Positions 18,032 through 26,367 of a DNA stretch of 60,370 nucleotides are shown here, one piece after another. A model generated the notes under the pieces. It made no database searches and was not told the origin of the DNA. It was given only the letters and a program-made list of their open reading frames with translations. The number at the start of each line of letters is the position of its first letter. Within the stretch, counting starts at the first letter, position 1. Where the stretch lies: assembly GCA_000824845.1 (NCBI GenBank), contig CCNC01000208.1, positions 1 through 60,370 on the forward strand, read 5' to 3'. This DNA is from Mesorhizobium sp. ORS 3359 (GTDB taxonomy: Bacteria > Pseudomonadota > Alphaproteobacteria > Rhizobiales > Rhizobiaceae). The position numbers and the translations under genes are program-made.

Positions 18032-18061
18032 CTGTTACGCCCGGCAACCCCTTTCGGATCA
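18032..18061 (-). promoter_or_regulatory. Predicted sigma-E promoter of rpoE-chrR operon
   Basis: On the minus strand: TGATCC at 18061-18056, an 18-base spacer, TAACAG at 18037-18032. It faces away from a second copy 33 bases to the right, so one intergenic region would serve both the rpoE operon and the oxidoreductase-DUF1365-CFA operon. Confidence 0.75.
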
Positions 18062-18093
18062 CAAGCCGCGCAACGAATGCCGCCGGGAACAGG

Positions 18094-18123
18094 TGATCCA
18101 CAATCCGCACCGCTGCGTAGAAG
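18094..18123 (+). promoter_or_regulatory. Predicted sigma-E promoter of the FAD oxidoreductase operon
   Basis: TGATCC at 18094-18099, an 18-base spacer, TAGAAG at 18118-18123. Transcription would begin about 45 bases before the ATG at 18176. Confidence 0.75.
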
Positions 18124-18175
18124 TCGAAATTAGGGGAGGAAGGCAGTCCCTTCCATAGCAAATCGGAGGGCGAGG

Positions 18176-19522
18176 ATGGCTGGCGCCGTGCATCTCGAAA
18201 CGGACAAGCCGATGGACATCGCGGTTATCGGAAGTGGTATCTCCGGCCTGTCCGCGGCATGGCTGCTTTCGACACGCCACAAGGTCTCGCTGTTCGAGGC
18301 GGACCGGCGCCTCGGCGGCCACAGCAACACCGTCGATGCCGGCGGCACGCCAGTGGACACGGGCTTCATCGTCTACAACGAACTTACCTACCCCAACCTG
18401 ACGGCTTTGTTCGATCATCTCGGCGTGCGCACCAAAGCCTCCGAGATGTCCTTCGCTGTGTCGCTGGACGGCGGACGCCTGGAATATTCCGGAACCGGGC
18501 TTGGCGGGCTACTTGCGCAACCGTCCAATGTTGGCCGGCTGCGCTTCTGGCAAATGCTGAAGGAATTGCTGCGCTTCTACCGCGAGGCGCCCTACGACAT
18601 AGCGCATATCGGCGAAATCAGCCTGGCCGAATATCTCAATGCGAAGGGTTATGGCGCGGCGTTCCGCGACGATCACCTCTATCCGATGGCAGCGGCCATA
18701 TGGTCTACGCCGGCGGCGGAGGTCGGCGGCTATCCGGCCGCCGCCTTCATCCGCTTCTGCGAGAACCATGGCCTGTTGAAATTGGCAGGACGGCCGATCT
18801 GGCGCACGGTCGACGGCGGCAGCAGCAAATATGTCGAGCGGCTGGCCAAGAGCCTTGCCAGCCGCGCGTTTGTCGGGCGCGGCGTGCGCTCAATCACCAG
18901 GAGCGGCGATGCGGTCTGGCTCACCGACATGGAGGGTGTCGTGCAGCGTTTCGACCATATCGTGATCGCCACGCACGCAGACCAGGCGCTACGCATGCTG
19001 TCCGATCCGAGCCAGGACGAGGCGCGGCTGCTCGGCAGTTTCGGCTACAGCCGCAACGAGGCGGTGCTTCATGCGGACCCGCGCCTGATGCCACGCCGCA
19101 AGCGCGCATGGTCGAGTTGGAACTATCTGAGCGAAACCCAAGGTGAAACCCGAAAGCTGTCGGTTACGTACTGGATGAACAGGCTGCAATCGCTGCCTGA
19201 CGACGAACAGCTCTTCGTTACCCTCAATCCCGTCGTGGAACCGGAGATCAATATGGTTCGGCATCGCGAAATCTACGAACACCCGATCTTCGATTCCGCC
19301 GCAATGCGCGCACAGCGGGAGCTGTGGTCGCTACAAGGCAGCCGTAAGAGCTGGTTCTGCGGCGCCTACTTCGGCGATGGCTTTCACGAGGACGGCCTAC
19401 AGGCCGGCCTTGCCGTTGCCGAGGCGCTGGGCGGCGTGCGCCGGCCCTGGAGCGTGACCAATGAATCGGGCCGTATCCACATCAGTGAGGCCGCAACGCG
19501 GCACAACCTCGCGGCAGCGTGA
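18176..19522 (+). CDS. FAD-dependent amine-oxidase-fold oxidoreductase
   Basis: A 448-residue flavoprotein. The FAD-binding motif IAVIGSGISGLSAAWLL lies at about 14-30, with the ribose-binding acid in FEADRRLGGHSNTV. The C-terminal FAD block is GSRKSWFCGAYFGDGFHEDG. The family is annotated as a cyclopropane-fatty-acid-associated NAD/FAD protein. In R. sphaeroides and Rhodopseudomonas, sigma-E linked genes of this kind take part in making furan fatty acids, where a desaturase (UfaD) is needed; assignment of this gene to that step is my inference. GGAGGG precedes the ATG. The next gene overlaps its stop by one base. Confidence 0.9.
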   Translation: MAGAVHLETDKPMDIAVIGSGISGLSAAWLLSTRHKVSLFEADRRLGGHSNTVDAGGTPVDTGFIVYNELTYPNLTALFDHLGVRTKASEMSFAVSLDGGRLEYSGTGLGGLLAQPSNVGRLRFWQMLKELLRFYREAPYDIAHIGEISLAEYLNAKGYGAAFRDDHLYPMAAAIWSTPAAEVGGYPAAAFIRFCENHGLLKLAGRPIWRTVDGGSSKYVERLAKSLASRAFVGRGVRSITRSGDAVWLTDMEGVVQRFDHIVIATHADQALRMLSDPSQDEARLLGSFGYSRNEAVLHADPRLMPRRKRAWSSWNYLSETQGETRKLSVTYWMNRLQSLPDDEQLFVTLNPVVEPEINMVRHREIYEHPIFDSAAMRAQRELWSLQGSRKSWFCGAYFGDGFHEDGLQAGLAVAEALGGVRRPWSVTNESGRIHISEAATRHNLAAA

Positions 19523-20319
19523 TGCCGAAAACGCGGTCAGCCCTCTATGCCGGCAAAGTCATGCACCAGCGGCTGAAGCCGCGGCGGCATCAGCTGTCCT
19601 ATCGCATGTTCTTCCTTCTGCTCGACCTCGACGAGATCGAGGTTTTGAGCAAGAGGCTTCACCTGTTGTCGCACAACCGGTTCAATCTGTTCGGCTTTGC
19701 CGATGCGGATCACGGCGACGGGGCCGGCGGGTCGCTGAAGGCCTACGTCGAGCGTCAGCTCGAGGCGGCGGGCATCGAGAGTGGCGGTGCGATCCAGTTG
19801 CTCTCCATGCCGCGCATGCTCGGCTACGCCTTCAATCCGCTCAGCCTCTATTTCTGTCACAACCGGCACGGCGACCTGCAGGCGATTCTCTACGAGGTCA
19901 ACAACACCTTCGGCCAGCGCCACAGCTACCTCATCCCCGTCGGCGAGGCGCATGACGGTACCGTCATGCAGCGTTGCGACAAACGCTTCTACGTTTCGCC
20001 TTTCATGGCAATGGGAATGGGCTATCGCTTCCGGATCGGCCTGCCGGGCGAGTGCGCCGCCATCCACATCACAGGCAGCGATGGCGATGGACCGCTGATC
20101 ATCGCCAGCTTCTCCGGAAAGCGCCGTGACCTGACCGATGCAGTGCTCATGCGCGCGTTCCTGTCCTATCCGCTGCTGACGCTGAAAGTGGTTGCCGGCA
20201 TCCATTGGGAGGCGCTGCTGCTTTGGGCAAAAGGCGTACGGCTCCAACAGCGGCCTGCCCCGCCTCGTCATCCCGTCACCCATGTCGCCTTGCCTTATAC
20301 CGAGAGAGACCGAGCCTGA
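19522..20319 (+). CDS. DUF1365 family protein
   Basis: A 265-residue protein with the DUF1365 signatures SALYAGKVMHQRLKPRRHQL at the N terminus, YRMFFLLLDLDE, then MPRMLGYAFNPLSLYFCHN and VNNTFGQRHSYL. The ATG overlaps the TGA of the oxidoreductase by one base, and its own TGA overlaps the ATG of the methyltransferase by one base. The three are thus a tightly coupled operon. The family is regularly found between an FAD oxidoreductase and a CFA synthase and is presumed to act on phospholipid acyl chains; no biochemical activity is certain to me. Confidence 0.9.
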   Translation: MPKTRSALYAGKVMHQRLKPRRHQLSYRMFFLLLDLDEIEVLSKRLHLLSHNRFNLFGFADADHGDGAGGSLKAYVERQLEAAGIESGGAIQLLSMPRMLGYAFNPLSLYFCHNRHGDLQAILYEVNNTFGQRHSYLIPVGEAHDGTVMQRCDKRFYVSPFMAMGMGYRFRIGLPGECAAIHITGSDGDGPLIIASFSGKRRDLTDAVLMRAFLSYPLLTLKVVAGIHWEALLLWAKGVRLQQRPAPPRHPVTHVALPYTERDRA

Positions 20320-21539
20320 TGTCGCTGGATACTGAAAGCAGGGCGAAAGCCGATCCGTGGTCCGGGATGTTCGTTGGCCCGATCTTCAAACGGCTGCTCG
20401 GCTGCCTAAAGGTCGGTAAGATCACAGTGCGCTTGCCGAACGGCGCGACGCTCGACCATCAGACAGGCAGGCCCGGCCCTGAAGCGACGGTCGTGCTTTA
20501 TCGCTCGCGCGCATTGCGACGTCTGCTGACGGGCGGCGATATCGCCTTTGCCGAGGCTTACATGGACGGCGACTGGTCGAGCCCTGACCTGACGGCACTC
20601 CTCGAACTCGCCGCGGTCAACATAGCCGAAATCGAGCATGCCGTCACCGGCCTGCTGCCCGTCCGCCTGTTCAACCGCGCACGTCATCTTCTCCGAGCCA
20701 ACAGCCGTCGCGGCAGTCGGCGCAACATCGCCTTCCACTACGACCTCGGCAACGAATTCTACCGCCTGTGGCTCGATCCGAGCATGACCTATTCATCGGC
20801 GCTCTACCGGGCCAACACCGACACGCTGGAAAAGGCGCAGGAGAATAAGCTCGACCGTATCGTGGAGTTGCTTGCTGCGCCTGCCAGCGCCGAAATCCTA
20901 GAGATCGGGTGCGGCTGGGGGGCCATGGCCGCGCGGCTCGCCAAGGAAGGCGGCAACGTCAAAGGCGTGACGCTTTCAACTGAACAGCTGGCCTATGCCA
21001 GGGATGTATCGGAGAAGAAGGATGTGGACGATCAAGTCAAACTGGAACTGCAGGACTATCGCGACTGCCAGGGCACGTTCGATCGCATCGTCTCGATAGA
21101 GATGCTGGAAGCGGTGGGCGAGCAATATTGGCCGGTCTATTTCGACAAGCTGCGGCGATTGCTGAAACCCCACGGCAAGGCTGTGCTGCAGGTGATCAGC
21201 ATCGAGGACAGCCGCTTCGAGAGCTATCGCAGGAACCCAGACTTCATACAGCGCTATATCTTTCCGGGCGGCATGCTGCCCACCAAGGCGCTGATCGTTG
21301 CCCACGCTCAGGCCGAGGGCTTGAAACTCGCATCCTCAGAATTTTTCGGGGAGAGCTATGCACGCACGCTTGCTGAATGGCGCAGTCGCTTCCGACAGAA
21401 CTCGGCTGCCGTTCTGGCCCTCGGTTTCGACCACCGTTTCCGCCGCATGTGGGAATATTACCTCGCCTATTGCGAGGCCGGTTTCAAAAACGAGATGATT
21501 GACGTGGGACTGTTCGTTTTCGAGGTTGATCAATCATGA
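20319..21539 (+). CDS. Cyclopropane-fatty-acyl-phospholipid synthase family protein
   Basis: A 406-residue CFA synthase-type methyltransferase with both the N-terminal lipid-binding region and the SAM domain. Landmarks are FAEAYMDGDWSSPDLTALLE, NIAFHYDLGNEFYRLWLDPS, MTYSSALY, and the SAM motif ILEIGCGWGAMAARLA. The family adds a methylene or methyl group to unsaturated acyl chains of membrane phospholipids. It ends the sigma-E controlled operon begun at 18176. The presence of a second, shorter paralogue in the divergent operon suggests two successive methylations or different substrates rather than simple cyclopropanation. Confidence 0.92.
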   Translation: MSLDTESRAKADPWSGMFVGPIFKRLLGCLKVGKITVRLPNGATLDHQTGRPGPEATVVLYRSRALRRLLTGGDIAFAEAYMDGDWSSPDLTALLELAAVNIAEIEHAVTGLLPVRLFNRARHLLRANSRRGSRRNIAFHYDLGNEFYRLWLDPSMTYSSALYRANTDTLEKAQENKLDRIVELLAAPASAEILEIGCGWGAMAARLAKEGGNVKGVTLSTEQLAYARDVSEKKDVDDQVKLELQDYRDCQGTFDRIVSIEMLEAVGEQYWPVYFDKLRRLLKPHGKAVLQVISIEDSRFESYRRNPDFIQRYIFPGGMLPTKALIVAHAQAEGLKLASSEFFGESYARTLAEWRSRFRQNSAAVLALGFDHRFRRMWEYYLAYCEAGFKNEMIDVGLFVFEVDQS

Positions 21540-21759
21540 CCAGTACTAGGTTCAGGCTGAATTTTGGATGGCCGAACGCAAGCAGTGGGGTTGATATCCT
21601 CTGTTAAGAGGTTCGTGATGACGGCCTGACCCATTCGGGTCGAGGACGGTCTCGCTCAACCGTATGTCCCCCGATCGCAAAAGAGAGATCACACAACAAG
21701 CGAGCGCATTCATGGAGCGCCTGTAAACATTTTCGTATGAGAAACACATTGTTTCGCGT

Positions 21760-22248
21760 TCAAAGGTTCAGACGCCAAATTTCAAAGTTAAGTACGGACG
21801 CAAACGCAACCCACACAGCCAGCGGCACCAAACATATAGCCGCCACAAGATCGATTGTGCGGAAGCAGATTATCGTCCCTATGATCAATAGCCACTGTGG
21901 CAAGATGTTAAACAAGCCGGCGAAGGGACTATGGAACCCAAAAAATAGCCAGGACCATAAGGCGTTCAGTGCGAGCTGAGCGAAAAAGAGATGCAGCGGG
22001 GTCCGACGTTCACTGTGCCTCCTCCCGACTTTCAGGATGCGCCAAACCGAACAGGCCATCAACACGTACAGGATCGTCCACACCGGGGCGAAAATCCAAT
22101 TCGGAGGGTTGAACCATGGCTTAGCAAGTCCAGCGTACCAGGAGGCGAGGTTGGGATAAGTCGCCAACTGCCCCAGAATTGAGGCGGCAACCACCGGAAG
22201 TGTGGCGATGGCAACCCTGGACAACCAAGGCAACCGTCCGCGCTTCAT
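21760..22248 (-). CDS. tspO: TspO/MBR family membrane protein
   Basis: A 162-residue protein with five membrane helices. The family signature is WYAGLAKPWFNPPNWIFAPV followed by WTILYVLMACSVW, and later NALWSWLFFGFHSPFAGL. TspO binds porphyrins and cholesterol-like ligands, and in Rhodobacter it modulates tetrapyrrole-dependent gene expression in the outer membrane. I chose the ATG at 22248, preceded by AAGAGAGCG; a TTG at 22284 is the alternative. A predicted sigma-E promoter at 22343-22314 would join it to the photo-oxidative stress regulon, which makes sense because free porphyrins generate singlet oxygen. Confidence 0.93.
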   Translation of the reverse strand: MKRGRLPWLSRVAIATLPVVAASILGQLATYPNLASWYAGLAKPWFNPPNWIFAPVWTILYVLMACSVWRILKVGRRHSERRTPLHLFFAQLALNALWSWLFFGFHSPFAGLFNILPQWLLIIGTIICFRTIDLVAAICLVPLAVWVAFASVLNFEIWRLNL

Positions 22249-22313
22249 GTCGCTCTCTTGACTAACTGCCGCGTCATTGCCCAAATTTCGACTGCAGTCC
22301 TTAATGGTCGTCG

Positions 22314-22343
22314 CTTTTACGCTCAGGATGAATGGTAGGATCA
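22314..22343 (-). promoter_or_regulatory. Predicted sigma-E promoter of tspO
   Basis: On the minus strand: TGATCC at 22343-22338, an 18-base spacer, TAAAAG at 22319-22314. The layout matches the three other sites in this window. Confidence 0.72.
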
Positions 22344-22503
22344 GTGTACTCCGGAATAATCGCGCGCCCCGCTACCAAGGCCCGTGAGATCGCTGGTGGA
22401 ACGACCGACGGAGGCATGGCCCCGCCGCGCGACCAGCTCCACCGCCAATAGAATTTTGTCGCAGAGCACGAATACTTTAGCAATTCCGCGCGTTAGTGCG
22501 CCC

Positions 22504-24021
22504 ATGGGGACCGGTTCCAGCTCAACATCCTGGCCTAGGGGCAATGGCGAGGTCGCCGGATTAATCCGCAATTACCGGTGGGATTCGAGCCCTCTCGGCC
22601 CGCCTCAGAGGTGGACGCCAAGCCTCCGCGCCACGGTGGACCTGATGCTGGCCTCCGAGGCCAAGATCGTGCTTTTCTGCGGGGCGGATTTCGTTGCGCT
22701 TTACAACGACGCCTATGCGCCGACCATAGGCGACAAGCATCCGCGTGCGCTCGGCCGGCCGGCGCGGGAGAACTGGGCGGAGCTTTGGGACGACCTCGAG
22801 CCGCTGCTCTCCGGCGTGCTCACCACCGGCGAGACGTTTTCGGCGAAGGAACGGCCCTTCTACATCGAGAGGTCGGGCGGGGTGGGCGAGACGGTGTATT
22901 TCGACGTTTCCTATTCGGCGGTGCGGGCGCAGGACGGCTCGGTCGAAGCGGTTCTGTGCATCGTCTCGGAAACCACGGCCCGGGTGCTGGCGGCGGCCAG
23001 GGTGCGCGAAAGCGAACAGCGGTTCCGGGCGCTGGTCGACGCCAGCTCCGATATGATCTACCGGATGAGCGCGGACTGGGAGGAGATGCATCAGCTGGAA
23101 GGCCACAGTTTCGTATCGGCTGCCGAAAGGCCGACGGTTCGCTGGCGCGAGACCTATCTCTTTCCCGAGGATAGACCCAACGTGGAGGCGGCCATCGAGC
23201 GGGCGATCGCCGAGCGCTCCGTATTCGAGTTGGAGCACCGGGTGCGGCGCGCCGACGGGAGCACCGGCTGGACGCTGTCGCGCGCCATTCCCATCCTCGA
23301 CCAGGAGGGAGAGATCGTGGAATGGTTCGGCATGGCGGCCGACGTCACGGCAAGGCGCGCCAGCGAACAACATATCCGGCTGCTGATGCGCGAGGTGAAC
23401 CACCGGGTGAAGAACCAGTATGCGATCATCCTGGCGATGATCCGCGAGACCGCCAGGAGGGCGAACGACGCGCGCCTGTTCGAGCACCAGGTTCGTGAGC
23501 GCATCATGGCGCTGTCGCGCTCGCACGATCTTCTGATGGTGAACGACTGGCACGGGGCCGGCATGTCCGACCTGGTGCGCGAGCATCTTAAGCCCTTCCC
23601 TCATGAGGAGCGCGTCGAGCTGTCCGGACCGGAGCTGACGCTGCGCCTCAACGCCGTGCAGAACATCGGCATGGCGCTGCATGAGCTCGGCACCAACGCC
23701 ACCAAATACGGCGCGCTTTCGGGAGACAGCGGCGCGGTTCGGGTGAGCTGGCGGGTGCCTACGAATGCCGAGGATCGCAGCGAGTTCGAGCTGGTCTGGG
23801 AAGAGCGAACGGCGCGGGCCGCGGAGCCACTCGAGGACGAGCCGCATCTGGGCTTCGGCAGTATCGTGCTGCAGCGGGTCGTGCCCACCAGCCTCTCCGG
23901 CAGCGCCGCGCTAGAACGACAGCCCGGCTTTATGCGCTGGACGCTCTCGGCGCCGCTAGACAATGTAGTTATCGTGCCGGCAGGGCTGGATGATCGTAGC
24001 GGCGAAATAGCGCCGGCTTAA
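22504..24021 (+). CDS. PAS-containing HWE-family sensor histidine kinase
   Basis: About 505 residues. An N-terminal GAF/PAS-like sensor (GEVAGLIRNYRWDSSPLGPP, then LFCGADFVALYNDAYAP) is followed by a PAS/PAC domain (FRALVDASSDMIYRMSADWE). The HWE/HisKA_2 kinase core has the phosphoacceptor block LLMREVNHRVKNQYAIILAM and the N box ALHELGTNATKYGALS. No membrane helix is seen, so it should be cytosolic. Kinases of this family commonly feed PhyR/EcfG general stress signalling in alphaproteobacteria, of interest given the EcfG-type promoters further right. The start is uncertain; homology begins at about residue 14 from this ATG. Confidence 0.88.
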   Translation: MGTGSSSTSWPRGNGEVAGLIRNYRWDSSPLGPPQRWTPSLRATVDLMLASEAKIVLFCGADFVALYNDAYAPTIGDKHPRALGRPARENWAELWDDLEPLLSGVLTTGETFSAKERPFYIERSGGVGETVYFDVSYSAVRAQDGSVEAVLCIVSETTARVLAAARVRESEQRFRALVDASSDMIYRMSADWEEMHQLEGHSFVSAAERPTVRWRETYLFPEDRPNVEAAIERAIAERSVFELEHRVRRADGSTGWTLSRAIPILDQEGEIVEWFGMAADVTARRASEQHIRLLMREVNHRVKNQYAIILAMIRETARRANDARLFEHQVRERIMALSRSHDLLMVNDWHGAGMSDLVREHLKPFPHEERVELSGPELTLRLNAVQNIGMALHELGTNATKYGALSGDSGAVRVSWRVPTNAEDRSEFELVWEERTARAAEPLEDEPHLGFGSIVLQRVVPTSLSGSAALERQPGFMRWTLSAPLDNVVIVPAGLDDRSGEIAPA

Positions 24022-24488
24022 GGGCGGCACTGGCTTACGGCCGCTACCTGTTTCTGGGAAGCCCCGGTCTCATGCATCATGCGCCGCTCCCCGTGCCGAG
24101 AACGACGGTGGCCAGAGACCAGAGACTTTATGTGCTGGCGCGATTACCGCAATTGGCGCAGGAGAAATGACGAGGCTCCGAAGCCATGTCCGCTTTCAGG
24201 GGATGGCAGTGACGACCTCCACGACCGAAATAGGGCGCAAAGATCAGCCGGCCGCCGAGGTTATCGCGGCCGCGCCGCTGGCAAGCGTCGTAGATCTACC
24301 TCTTCCATCGGCAGCAGGCCTGGCAAATTTGGCGGCATCAGCCCAAAGCCGCGCTGCCTGGTCCACCGCAAGTAAGGGTCCGGATCGATTACTTTGTCGC
24401 GTGAAACTCCGCTTTTGCCTTTCGTTCCTTAACCGGAAAAGTCGCGATGGGTCGACTGACCGAGGTTTCGAGGATGCGGAACACAATA
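24022..24488. other. 467-bp stretch without recognisable gene
   Basis: Short overlapping frames on the plus strand have no family features and no convincing ribosome binding sites. I see neither a promoter nor a strong hairpin. Confidence 0.5.
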
Positions 24489-25412
24489 CTATGGAACTTC
24501 AGCGTATCTTATGATGCTCTGATTTTGCACGTTTTCGACCAATTCATCCGCACGTGATAAAAGCCGGCGAAGCAAGGGGGAGGTATTTACCTCGTTATAT
24601 CCAAGCGTGAGGTCAACTGTCGGAGGCACGCCTTCCAGCGCTCTGGCAACGACGTTTGGTGCGAGCATATTTTGCGCATAAAGCGGGACAAGAGTAACTC
24701 CGCCCGTGGATGCGACAAGCGACATTGCCGACGATATGTTCTCGCCTTCGTATTTTGCCTTGAGCACGATCCCCGTACTCGATGCGTACTCCTGGATGGC
24801 AGCTTGCAATACCGGAGACGTTCTCGCCGAGCTGACGTAAATTTCGCGGGCGAGATCTTCCGGCCGAATCTTTTTGCTTGATGCCAAGCGATGGCTCGCC
24901 GGCAGCACGGCGAGAAGAGGCTCCTTCGCCAGCAATTTGAAGGATAAGCCCAAACTCTGTTTCTCGGGACGAAGGAAGGCTAGGTCCAACCTCCCGCGCA
25001 TTAAGGCAAGGGCAAGCTCCGGGGAGGATAGACTACAAAGCGTGACTTCAGTCTCCGGCGCTTCCTCACGGATTATGCGCAACAGGTGAGGCAACCACGT
25101 AACCTCCAGCCCAACCAGAAACCCCATAGCGAGTGCGGGTCTTTTCGGCTCTGCCGTCCGTCGGGCGGCTTCGATCGCAGCCTCGACTTGCAGAAGTGCC
25201 AGCCGAGCATGATCGAGAAACACTTTACCGGCGGCGGTGAGCGTCACGCCACGCGGCTGCCGCTCCAGCAGTTTTATACCGATTTCGGTTTCCAGATCGC
25301 GAATTTGCCTGCTGAGGGAGGGTTGGGAAGTATGTAGCCGTCGTTCGGCTGCGGTCAGTAAGCTTCCCTCCTCGGCAACAGCAACAAAATAGCGCAGATG
25401 CCTCAGTTCCAT
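24489..25412 (-). CDS. LysR family transcriptional regulator
   Basis: A 307-residue LysR regulator. The N-terminal winged helix reads MELRHLRYFVAVAEEGSLLT and RRLHTSQPSLSRQIRDLE. The effector domain begins near residue 92 (ALAMGFLVGLEVTWLPHLL) and resembles the CatR/BenM branch that binds small aromatic or organic acids. It is divergent from the alpha/beta hydrolase gene at 25550, the usual arrangement of a LysR protein and its target. ATACC/GGCAT-type inverted repeats in the shared intergenic region are candidate operators. Confidence 0.92.
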   Translation of the reverse strand: MELRHLRYFVAVAEEGSLLTAAERRLHTSQPSLSRQIRDLETEIGIKLLERQPRGVTLTAAGKVFLDHARLALLQVEAAIEAARRTAEPKRPALAMGFLVGLEVTWLPHLLRIIREEAPETEVTLCSLSSPELALALMRGRLDLAFLRPEKQSLGLSFKLLAKEPLLAVLPASHRLASSKKIRPEDLAREIYVSSARTSPVLQAAIQEYASSTGIVLKAKYEGENISSAMSLVASTGGVTLVPLYAQNMLAPNVVARALEGVPPTVDLTLGYNEVNTSPLLRRLLSRADELVENVQNQSIIRYAEVP

Positions 25413-25424
25413 CAGGTCCTCGCT

Positions 25425-25459
25425 ATACCTTTAAGGCATAGCTCGAACATACAAGGTAT
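25425..25459. promoter_or_regulatory. Candidate LysR operator half-sites
   Basis: Two related inverted repeats lie just upstream of the LysR start. ATACC-N5-GGCAT at 25425-25439 fits the T-N11-A rule. ATAC-AAG-GTAT at 25449-25459 has perfect 4-bp arms. A separate 14-bp perfect palindrome, GGGGAAATTTCCCC, sits at 25501-25514. Confidence 0.5.
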
Positions 25460-25549
25460 TTGTCTTTGGAAAAAGGGCGATTTAGTTACCGTCGCAATTC
25501 GGGGAAATTTCCCCACTCAACTGTGCCCGATTTGAGAAGGAGCGACTCA

Positions 25550-26367
25550 ATGCCTACGATCACAACCTCAGACGGCGTAAGCATCTTCTACAAGGACTGG
25601 GGCTCAGGCCAGCCGATCGTATTCAGCCACGGCTGGCCGCTGTCGGCGGACGATTGGGACGCCCAGATGACCTTCTTCCTTCGACACGGCTCCGGGTGAT
25701 CGCCCACGACCGGCGCGGCCACGGCCGGTCCGACCAGCCCGGCACCGGCAACGACATGGACCACTGGGTTGCCGACCTGGCGGCACTGACTGAACACCTC
25801 AACCTTCGCGACGCGATCCATATCGGGCACTCGACAGGTGGCGGCGAGGTAGCTCGCTACGTCGCCCGGTATCAGGAGCGCGTTGCGAAGGCGGTACTGG
25901 TCGCTTCGCTGACGCCTAACATGTATCGGAGCGACAACAACCCCGCCGGTCAACCGCCGGAATGGTTCGAAGCGATCCGGGCAGGCGTGCGGGGCAACCG
26001 GGCAGAGTTCTTCCGTTTCGTCCCCGAGAATCCATTCTATGGCTACAAGCTGGACGGAGCCAAACCTTCGGAGGCAGTGATTGCGAATTGGTGGCGCCAA
26101 GGCATAGCCGGCGGCGCGCTGGCACACTACGCAACAGTCGACTCCTGGCTCGAAGATTACACCGAAGACCTCAAGAAGATCACCGTGCCGGTGCTGGTGA
26201 TGCACGGCGAGGCCGATCAGGTCGTCCCGTTCGCAAGTTCCGTGCCGCGTGCGGTCGAACTGCTTAAGAAGGGGTCGCTGAAAACCTACCCCGGCTACCC
26301 CCATGGCATGCTGACCACGCATGCGGATGTCCTCAATCCCGACCTGCTCTCGTTCATCAGATCTTGA
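25550..26367 (+). pseudogene. Alpha/beta hydrolase (chloroperoxidase-like), frameshifted
   Basis: Two frames together make one complete protein of about 272 residues. The first, from ATG 25550 (GAGAAGGAG upstream), reads MPTITTSDGVSIFYKDWGSG and on to FFLRHGSG before a TGA. The second continues RVIAHDRRGHGRSDQPGTG with the nucleophile elbow GHSTGGGEV and later GEADQVVPF and YPHGML. Family members read FFL.HGFRVIAHDRRGHG across the joint, so one base (a T) is missing at about 25691. Without it the catalytic Ser, Asp and His are all lost from the first product. A sequencing error could also produce this. Confidence 0.88.

Noticed and set aside
22561..23847. Minus-strand 428-codon frame opposite the histidine kinase
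   Set aside because: Shadow of a GC-rich coding region; no domain on that strand.
24410..24430. GGAAC on the minus strand near 24427
   Set aside because: The base run at N17 is TTT, not GTT, and no minus-strand gene follows within a reasonable distance.
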